A DNA stretch of 34,868 nucleotides, taken from positions 134,842 to 169,709 of the forward strand of contig JAJYOP010000002.1 in NCBI GenBank assembly GCA_021796115.1, written 5' to 3'. The notes below the pieces were generated by a model. The model was not told where the DNA came from. It saw nothing but the letters and a program-made list of their open reading frames with translations, and did not search any database. The translations under genes were made by a program, and so were the position numbers. The DNA is from a bacterium. GTDB lineage: Bacteria; Omnitrophota; Gorgyraeia; Duberdicusellales; 4484-171. Shown here piece after piece: positions 29,326-34,868 of this stretch. Every line of letters starts with the position of its first letter. The first letter of the stretch is position 1.

Positions 29326-30156
29326 TTAGAGTCTGTCTAAAAATTTTATCGCCTCAAGGGCTACCTTTTCCCTTTCCTTATCTATGGTAATCATATGATA
29401 AGAATCCTCAAGGACAACTAATGACTTGTCCGGCGAGCCGATGCGGTCAAAACAATAACGGGCATTTCTGATACTTGTCATGTCATCTTCTTTGGCGTGT
29501 ATTATAAGAATGGGTGTTTTAACTCGGGGCATCTCTTTTTTGACGACTTTTGAAAATTGATGATGCTGATAAAGGCTCGCTAGAGGGAAAAACGGGCTGC
29601 CAAACATTACAACCTTATCGCTCGTTTTGCCAATTTCGGCGTTGCTGTAAAATGCATGTATCGTGCTGCGTAAATTTTCGTCTTTTAAACCGTATGGCGG
29701 ATTTTCGCGTATGTCAATTTTGTTGCGAAAATATGGAATATGCCAAACAAGCGGTAAAAGCGCCTGGCCTTTATGCACTGCCCAGCCATCATAAAATATC
29801 GTCGGTGCCAAGGCAATAATTCCGGAAACATCCGAAGAAAATTTATAGGCAAGATGAATTGCCATAAGCGCGCCCATAGAAAGCCCGGCGATAAAAACTT
29901 TTCCCGACTTCTCTTTAAGAAATTTAAGATCGTCACTGCAGGATGCGACAATTTCCTGCCAAGTAACTTTTTTAAGTTCTTCGAGGGTTGAGCAGTGGTG
30001 AGGCAAGATATTACAAAGTATGGTATAGCCTGCCCGGTTAAAAGCTTTGGCTAAATAGCGCATTTCCGAAGGAGTACCGGTAATGCCATGGACAAGAAGC
30101 ACGGCGGCTTTCTGGCCTTCCAAAAAAATTTTACAATTACTTGAATTAATATCCAT
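29326..30156 (-). CDS. Alpha/beta hydrolase (carboxylesterase / monoacylglycerol-lipase-like)
   Basis: A 276-residue serine hydrolase. The oxyanion region is LLVHGITGTPSEMRYLA (residues 20-37), the nucleophile is S93 in IAGLSMGALMAIH, the acid is in HAKEDDMTSI, and the histidine in EDSYHMITIDKERE near the end. This matches small esterases that cut short or medium acyl esters. No signal peptide is visible, so it is cytoplasmic. It lies 20 nt upstream of the second CrtI-like gene in the same direction, so the two are probably co-transcribed; a joint role in lipid turnover or release is possible. A TATAAT lies 11 nt before ATG 30156. Confidence 0.9.
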   Translation of the reverse strand: MDINSSNCKIFLEGQKAAVLLVHGITGTPSEMRYLAKAFNRAGYTILCNILPHHCSTLEELKKVTWQEIVASCSDDLKFLKEKSGKVFIAGLSMGALMAIHLAYKFSSDVSGIIALAPTIFYDGWAVHKGQALLPLVWHIPYFRNKIDIRENPPYGLKDENLRSTIHAFYSNAEIGKTSDKVVMFGSPFFPLASLYQHHQFSKVVKKEMPRVKTPILIIHAKEDDMTSIRNARYCFDRIGSPDKSLVVLEDSYHMITIDKEREKVALEAIKFLDRL

Positions 30157-30244
30157 ATGAATTTCGTATTATATCACAGATTTATTTTTGTAAAATATTT
30201 TATTTTTGCATAGCAATTTTGCCTATATCTATTCACGAAAAATA

Positions 30245-30272
30245 TTGAAAACATAACACAGTTTGCTATACT
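30245..30272 (+). promoter_or_regulatory. Promoter of the FemAB/GNAT-like gene
   Basis: TTGAAA (30245-30250) and TATACT (30267-30272) are 16 bp apart, with an extended TGC before the -10. ATG 30280 follows 7 nt later, so the message is probably leaderless. Confidence 0.6.
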
Positions 30273-30279
30273 CAATTTG

Positions 30280-31443
30280 ATGACAGATTGGAAAGCTAAA
30301 TTAAGTACAAGCCTAATCCAAACTATAAACGATATACCCGAAACGCAATGGAACCGGATTTTTGATGATAACTTCATCGAGAGTTACGGTTATCACAAAA
30401 CAATCGAAGAATCTAACCTCAAAGAATTCGCTATTTTCTATCTAACCGTAAAACGCGGGGAAAATATCGTTGCCATAGCGCCTTTTTTCATTATGGATTT
30501 CTCGCTAACTACTCTCATCCGCGGTTGGCTGCAAAAATTTATCTTTAATTTACAAAAAATATTTAAGCGTTTTTTAAAAATGCGGATACTTTTTGTCGGC
30601 CTACCAACTGCCGAACATTTATACCTTGGAATATCAAAAGAAGAAAATTATGAAGAAATTTTGGATTTGATAATAAAAGAAATTCACGAGTTCCAAAAAA
30701 GAAATAAAATAAATACATTATTATTTTATAATTTGACCGATAAACACCGGGGGCTCAAAGGATACCTTACGAAAAAAGAGTTCTTGGGCATGGAAAATTT
30801 TCCTAATTCGCTTATGGATATAAATGTCGGGAGTGTTGAAGAATATATAAAATCACTCGGTTCAAGCACCAGGAAAGATTTACGACGGAAAATACGAAAA
30901 TCTGAAAGCTTGACTACGCTTGAGACAGAAATTATCGATAACGTAAACGGTTGCGTTGACGATATCTACCGGCTTTACACAAATAGTTTTAACGACTCGA
31001 ATGTACGTTTCGAAGTTTTGACGCCGGAGCTATTTTTAAATATTTGTCGCAATATGCCCGGCATTGCTAAATATTTCATCACCCGGGAAAACGGAAAGAT
31101 GATTGCCTTTAACCTCTGTTTTATAAAAGGAGATACCTGCATCGATAAAATCATCGGGCTTGATTATGCTTATGCGCACAAATATCACCTTTATTACACA
31201 ACTTTCCTCCATAATATCGGCTGGTGCATTAAAAACGGCATACGTTACTATCAGCCCGGCCAGGGGGATTATGATGCTAAAATTCGCCTGGGAGCAGAAT
31301 TATTGCCTTTATATATCTATGTAAAAACTTTTAATCCGATACTAAATTTCTTTATGAAACTGATAATCACATTGGTCGAGCCAAAACAATTTGACCCTGT
31401 TCTTAGAAATATTTCAAAATACCGGAAAGTTTCTGCCGGATAA
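30280..31443 (+). CDS. FemAB/GNAT-like acyltransferase (Acetyltransf_6 type)
   Basis: A 387-residue protein with the double-GNAT look of the FemAB/CelD group (PF13480). The core region starts with KSLGSSTRKDLRRKIRKSES (about 197-216), followed by FKVLTPELFL-like and ITRENGKMIAFNLCFIKGDT strands and the closing YYQPGQGDYDAKIRLGAELL. Relatives add an acyl or aminoacyl group to cell-wall or polysaccharide building blocks, but the substrate varies widely. A preceding TTG could also be read as start; ATG 30280 is preferred. It is convergent with the arginase-fold gene, 3 nt apart. No transmembrane segment is clear. Confidence 0.8.
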   Translation: MTDWKAKLSTSLIQTINDIPETQWNRIFDDNFIESYGYHKTIEESNLKEFAIFYLTVKRGENIVAIAPFFIMDFSLTTLIRGWLQKFIFNLQKIFKRFLKMRILFVGLPTAEHLYLGISKEENYEEILDLIIKEIHEFQKRNKINTLLFYNLTDKHRGLKGYLTKKEFLGMENFPNSLMDINVGSVEEYIKSLGSSTRKDLRRKIRKSESLTTLETEIIDNVNGCVDDIYRLYTNSFNDSNVRFEVLTPELFLNICRNMPGIAKYFITRENGKMIAFNLCFIKGDTCIDKIIGLDYAYAHKYHLYYTTFLHNIGWCIKNGIRYYQPGQGDYDAKIRLGAELLPLYIYVKTFNPILNFFMKLIITLVEPKQFDPVLRNISKYRKVSAG

Positions 31444-31446
31444 TAA

Positions 31447-32397
31447 TTACTCAAGAAGAGATTTGAGGATTTTAATATTTGTTTTTTCGTTTATCGAATT
31501 AATCTTTTTGATATCGGGAATGGCTTTGGGTTTTGGATGGTCTATCGCCGAAAGTAAATTCTTGAAATGGTTTTTGATAAAAATTTCTGAATATTCTCCT
31601 GTGATATCCAGGCCGATTACATTTTTCGTTTTTTTAATTAGCTTTAAAAAATCCAGAAGCCAGTCAAGCTTAATTTCTCCCTCATCCCAATTGGTAAACG
31701 CATAATTATTCAAGAGGCAATCTTTATCAATGCTTATATAAACATCTTCTGTCGGCAGTTTGCTCAATAAACTTTCATAGAAAGCAGCATCCTTTTCTTT
31801 TAAGTTACTCCAATATATCATTGAATTAAAAATACCGCGTTTTACCTTAAAACAATCTTTATCTTCAGGATGCCTGAAAAAGACGCGCGACGGGCTTTTT
31901 TCATACGGAAACACCTCAAGCCGTTTATTCTTTAGAGCAGAAAAACTGGCAGTCACAAGGCCCTGAGTCGATAGATCACTCGAAGAAGGCCCAAGAAGCA
32001 TAATTTTTTTTATATTTTCATTTTTTGAGGCATGTGTTACCCACGAACCACAACTAATGCCCAATGAAAAACTATCCCAGTCCGGGTGATGGTCAAAAAC
32101 AATTAAGCTAAAAGGAGTTGTAAACTGCTCAAAAAGAACGAGTGAGACGTGGTGAAAATCTCCTGAACCATATAAGGTTATAGCATTATGGCAGGTATTG
32201 TTAAGCTCGTCTTTTATGGAAAATAACCGTTTTTTCGACGAAAGATACCGGATGCTTGAAGCAATATTACTAAGATTAATTATCTGGAGAGAATGCGGCA
32301 AGGTGCTGAAAATTTTTATAAAATTTTCCTGGCGTATAACGCTTGCGTCAAAATCAAGGATACGGATTACATTTTGCGAAAGCGACTCATGGGCCAT
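31447..32397 (-). CDS. Arginase-fold (ureohydrolase superfamily) protein
   Basis: A protein of about 316 residues with the metal-binding motifs of the arginase/agmatinase superfamily: GSGDFHHVS, then FDHHPDWD (D-x-H-x-D type), CGSWVTHA, and YISIDKDCLL (usually S-[IV]-D-x-D-x-x-D-P). The last motif lacks the final DP, and GLDITGEYSE replaces the usual EV(N/C)P late motif. So the fold and one manganese site look kept, but the substrate is probably not arginine or agmatine. I chose ATG 32397; a GTG at 32427 lies inside a GC-rich palindromic segment and is less likely. It follows the class III aminotransferase gene by 134 nt. Confidence 0.75.
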   Translation of the reverse strand: MAHESLSQNVIRILDFDASVIRQENFIKIFSTLPHSLQIINLSNIASSIRYLSSKKRLFSIKDELNNTCHNAITLYGSGDFHHVSLVLFEQFTTPFSLIVFDHHPDWDSFSLGISCGSWVTHASKNENIKKIMLLGPSSSDLSTQGLVTASFSALKNKRLEVFPYEKSPSRVFFRHPEDKDCFKVKRGIFNSMIYWSNLKEKDAAFYESLLSKLPTEDVYISIDKDCLLNNYAFTNWDEGEIKLDWLLDFLKLIKKTKNVIGLDITGEYSEIFIKNHFKNLLSAIDHPKPKAIPDIKKINSINEKTNIKILKSLLE

Positions 32398-32531
32398 TTT
32401 TGTACCGGTTAACGGTTGTGGTTGCACAACTCGTTACGGTTGCGTTATACGTAAGATGTCTGACGATAAACGAAACGAGGAGCAAAACCCCGCCGCAGGG
32501 GACCGCGCTACGCGCAACCGAAAGACGATAT
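32398..32531. other. GC-rich palindromic intergenic segment
   Basis: The gap between the aminotransferase and arginase-fold genes is much richer in G and C than the surroundings. It contains GCGCGTAGCGC-like and CCCCTGCGGCGGGG hairpins (minus strand) followed by TTTT, and the words GTTACG, GTTGCG, GTTGTG in tandem. The CCCC...GGGGTTTT part could end the aminotransferase transcript. The rest looks like another dispersed repeat, but no second copy is in the window. Confidence 0.4.
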
Positions 32532-33926
32532 TTATGCCTTAAGTGCTTTTTTGAGCGACTCCTCAAAAAGTTCGATTGCTAGATCCATCTCTTTATTAGT
32601 AATATAAAAAGATGGCGCCAGCGTAAATACGTTTTTATAATAACCGCCGACATCTAAAATTAAACCGCGCTTTTTGCCTTGCGCAGACAGTTTTCCGCTT
32701 AAACCAATTTCATAAATTTCATCAGTCAGTTTTTTGCTTGGCCGGAAACCATCGCTTTCGCAAATTTCCACTCTGATTGCAAGACCAAGGCCGTCGACAT
32801 CGCCGATATATGGATATTTTTTCTGCAACTCCTTAAACCTTTTTACCAAATATTGCCCTTTTTCATTAATAGTTTTATCAAAATTTTCATCTTCGATAAT
32901 CTTTACTGTTTCAAGACCGACAGCGGTGCCAAGCGTATTTGACGAAAAGGTTGAATGAGTTGAACCTGGAGGAAATACTCCTGGCGCGATAAGCGCCTCT
33001 TTTGCCCACATGCCGCTTAAAGGATTAAGCCCGTTGGTTAAAGCTTTTCCAAAAACGATAATATCCGGAGTAACATCGAAATTCTCAATCGCCCAGAATT
33101 TTCCCGCTCGGTAAAAACCCATCTGTATTTCATCGTCAACCATCAAAATATTGTATTTATCGAGAACCTTTTTTAGCTCCTTAAAATAGTTTTTCGGCGG
33201 TATTACATATCCTCCGGTTCCCTGGACTGCTTCTAAATAAAACGCTACGAATTCAGGCTCGTTTGCTTTAGGATCGTAGACGGAATAATACTCCGATTCA
33301 AACAATTTTTCGAATTGTTTTACACAATACATCTCGCAGGATTCCTTGTTTTTGCCATAGAAACACCTGAAACAATATGGATACGGTAAAAAATATGCGC
33401 GGTTTGCGAAATGCCCGAAACGCCTGCGGTAACGGTAACTTGAGGTTATCGAACTTGCTTCAAGCGTTCGGCCGTGATAGCTGCCATGAAAAGCAAAAAC
33501 CAGATTTTTACCGGTTCGGTTCCGCACCAGTTTCAACGAATCCTCAATCGCACTTGCTCCTCCGACATTAAAATGGACTCTGCCCTTTGCTTTAAATTTC
33601 TGTTCGTTCAACTGGCAAAGTTTTGCCGCGAGTTCTATTTTTTCTTTATGCAAATATTGGCAAGCAAGCTGGGGTAATTTATCAATCTGATTTTTTAAAA
33701 CCGTGCTAAGGCGTTCATTGCCATAGCCAAAAGAAGCTGCGGAATACCACATTTGCAAATCAAGGTATTCAATCCCGTTTTCGTCATAGAGATAACTCCC
33801 TTTTGCCCTTTCGAATATCTTTGGTTCTTTAGCGTAGTGGACCGTGTCTCCCCAGGAACAATATTTTTCTTCTAATTTTAAAAGTTCCTCCTGGCCTTTG
33901 GTAGGAACGTTTTTAGAATTGCTCAT
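32532..33926 (-). CDS. Class III PLP-dependent aminotransferase with cysteine cluster
   Basis: A 464-residue aminotransferase of the ornithine/4-aminobutyrate/lysine type (class III), which moves the terminal amino group of a chain to a keto acid. The cofactor lysine is K294 in VFGKALTNGLNPLSG, with VDDEIQMGF (D265) and FHGSYHGRTLEASS, and the glycine-rich GGASAIEDSLKLVR. A cysteine group C185-x2-C188-x8-C197-x3-C201 lies in the middle, as seen in some family members. AAGGAGG precedes ATG 33926. It overlaps the upstream HAD gene by 4 nt. Substrate is not resolved. Confidence 0.92.
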   Translation of the reverse strand: MSNSKNVPTKGQEELLKLEEKYCSWGDTVHYAKEPKIFERAKGSYLYDENGIEYLDLQMWYSAASFGYGNERLSTVLKNQIDKLPQLACQYLHKEKIELAAKLCQLNEQKFKAKGRVHFNVGGASAIEDSLKLVRNRTGKNLVFAFHGSYHGRTLEASSITSSYRYRRRFGHFANRAYFLPYPYCFRCFYGKNKESCEMYCVKQFEKLFESEYYSVYDPKANEPEFVAFYLEAVQGTGGYVIPPKNYFKELKKVLDKYNILMVDDEIQMGFYRAGKFWAIENFDVTPDIIVFGKALTNGLNPLSGMWAKEALIAPGVFPPGSTHSTFSSNTLGTAVGLETVKIIEDENFDKTINEKGQYLVKRFKELQKKYPYIGDVDGLGLAIRVEICESDGFRPSKKLTDEIYEIGLSGKLSAQGKKRGLILDVGGYYKNVFTLAPSFYITNKEMDLAIELFEESLKKALKA

Positions 33927-34645
33927 TGAGTTGCCTCCTTAATATAATTATAAACATCCTCTAAATGTTTAAAACCGATACAAGGTTTATTCTTGTGACG
34001 TAATCGCTCAAGCAAAGTCGCTTTGGCAAAAGTAAGATTAGCCTGCTGGCTGGGACAGAGGTCAGAAAGCCCGTCTCCGATATAGATTGAGAATTTACCT
34101 GAAAATGCGTTATCACTAAAATGACTCGTCTTACAATTCGCACATTTTGCACAGGATTTATTAACATAGGGAAAAATTGCCCTAAGCCTGCCATGACTGA
34201 TATGAAGATGGTTTGCATATATTTTAACGTGGCGGATATTATGTTTTTTAAGTATATAATTTATGACAAAAGCAAAACTATCGCTAAGAATCGCGATTTC
34301 TGTCCTATTCGTTTTAAGGAAATTAAGGAGTTTATAAAAACTTTTATCGATATTTACCGTATCAAGATAATTCAAAAGCTCTTTTTTCGTGACCTTGACT
34401 GACTTCAATTGGCCATTAAGGCATTGCCTTGAACCGATTTTTCCTGACCGCCAATCCTCTTCCAGTTTAACCCAATTCCGGTCACTTGCGAAACGTTTGA
34501 TTATACCATCAAGAACGTCAAAAGTTGTGATAGTATTATCAAAATCGAAGAAAACCACGCAATCGGCAAGTTTTAACTTTTTAATTCTGGCCTCTGGATG
34601 CCCGGTTTTTTCTTCCTTTTCCAATATAGCTGAATTGTCTTTCAT
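33923..34645 (-). CDS. HAD-superfamily phosphatase (MtnX/SerB-like)
   Basis: A 240-residue HAD phosphatase. Motif I is D34-x-D36 in VFFDFDNTIT, motif II is in AILSDSFAF, and motif IV in YIGDGLSDL. The segment KSCAKCANCKTSHF is a cysteine group found in the MtnX-like branch, which contains phosphatases acting on small phosphorylated metabolites, including methionine-salvage and related steps. No other methionine-salvage gene is seen. The gene heads a small operon with the class III aminotransferase (4-nt overlap). It has no clear Shine-Dalgarno; an A/T-rich run precedes ATG 34645. Confidence 0.85.
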   Translation of the reverse strand: MKDNSAILEKEEKTGHPEARIKKLKLADCVVFFDFDNTITTFDVLDGIIKRFASDRNWVKLEEDWRSGKIGSRQCLNGQLKSVKVTKKELLNYLDTVNIDKSFYKLLNFLKTNRTEIAILSDSFAFVINYILKKHNIRHVKIYANHLHISHGRLRAIFPYVNKSCAKCANCKTSHFSDNAFSGKFSIYIGDGLSDLCPSQQANLTFAKATLLERLRHKNKPCIGFKHLEDVYNYIKEATQ

Positions 34646-34770
34646 AAAAAAAACGTTTTATTTTGCGACTTTGCCCCTGGCAGGCAAAATATGAAGGTAT
34701 TATAACATTTTGAAATAATTTTTCTAATGCTTTTTTGATTACGGAAACGCAAGCGAAAGTGTGTAAGTTC

Positions 34771-34866
34771 TCATGATCCCATTTCCTCTAACTGATTGAA
34801 TCTTCTAAAAGGGTGCTCCTTCCAGTGTTTATTCAAGTGATTAAAAATAGCAAAGATTATCCTGTC
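34771..34866 (-). CDS. Possible C-terminal end of a gene cut by the window edge
   Basis: On the minus strand a frame open from the window edge runs 31 codons to a TGA at 34771-34773 and reads like protein (IIFAIFNHLNKHWKEHP, then FRRFNQLEEMGS). No family is recognised. It may be chance; only the sequence beyond the window can tell. The remaining gap to the HAD gene (34646-34770) shows nothing that I can name. Confidence 0.3.
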   Translation of the reverse strand, partial: DRIIFAIFNHLNKHWKEHPFRRFNQLEEMGS

Positions 34867-34868
34867 GC

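Overview
The window looks like part of the chromosome of an uncultivated, AT-rich Gram-negative-type bacterium. My best guess is Candidatus Omnitrophota (OP3) or a relative in the wider Planctomycetes/Verrucomicrobia neighbourhood. This rests on overall gene style: a GT9 glycosyltransferase, membrane-bound PrsK-like kinases, YgiQ, an S23-type four-helix-bundle protein, GxxExxY, and many MNT/HEPN-like pairs and dispersed palindromic repeats. It is an inference and not a marker-gene call; no rRNA, tRNA or CRISPR was found.

Layout. (1) 1-8043: hisG, an insertion sequence with a DDE transposase, a GT9 glycosyltransferase, an XRE-cupin regulator followed by a Fic protein, a GxxExxY gene inside an inverted-repeat element, a stand-alone response regulator and a membrane histidine kinase. 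(2) 8052-21692, all on the minus strand: a type II fatty-acid/polyketide-like locus of about 13.6 kb. It has three ketosynthases with intact Cys-His-His, two chain-length-factor-like ketosynthases that lost the catalytic Cys and both His, two FabZ-type dehydratases, two acyl carrier proteins, one FabG-type ketoreductase, one CrtI-like FAD oxidoreductase and a histidine kinase. No enoyl reductase is present. The genes form two tandem related modules: CLF-KR-ACP-[MNT-HEPN]-DH-[four-helix element]-KS, then CLF-DH-KS-ACP-KS-CrtI-kinase. The gene set fits iterative building of a polyunsaturated (polyene) acyl chain, in the manner of aryl polyene type II PKS or the proposed ladderane loci of anammox bacteria; the product is unknown. 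(3) 21791-25587 and on: a nucleotidyltransferase pair, a repeat-rich gap, YgiQ and a PrsW-type protease. (4) 25601-30156: a DegT/DnrJ/EryC1-type aminotransferase, two half-size EamA transporters resembling ArnE/ArnF, a second CrtI-like oxidoreductase and an alpha/beta hydrolase. (5) 30280-34868: a FemAB/GNAT-like acyltransferase, an arginase-fold protein, a class III aminotransferase and a HAD phosphatase.

The most unusual structure outside the biosynthetic genes is a pair of unrelated dispersed repeat families. One (core ACGGATGTCACGGAT) encloses the GxxExxY gene; the other (core CCAAGCACCAAATTCCAA) encloses the four-helix-bundle gene. In both, the start codon of the small gene lies inside the left repeat, and gene-free copies of the same repeat sit elsewhere in the window. 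They look like small mobile or parasitic elements that have trimmed, extended or separated neighbouring genes, including two junctions in the biosynthetic locus.

Several genes that begin transcription units (two CLFs, FabG, GT9, the 65-residue protein, the FemAB-like gene) have a -10-like hexamer only 6-7 nt before the start codon and no Shine-Dalgarno, whereas several others (hisG, the response regulator, both ACPs, PrsW, the class III aminotransferase) have clear GGAGG sites. This suggests leaderless initiation for the first group.
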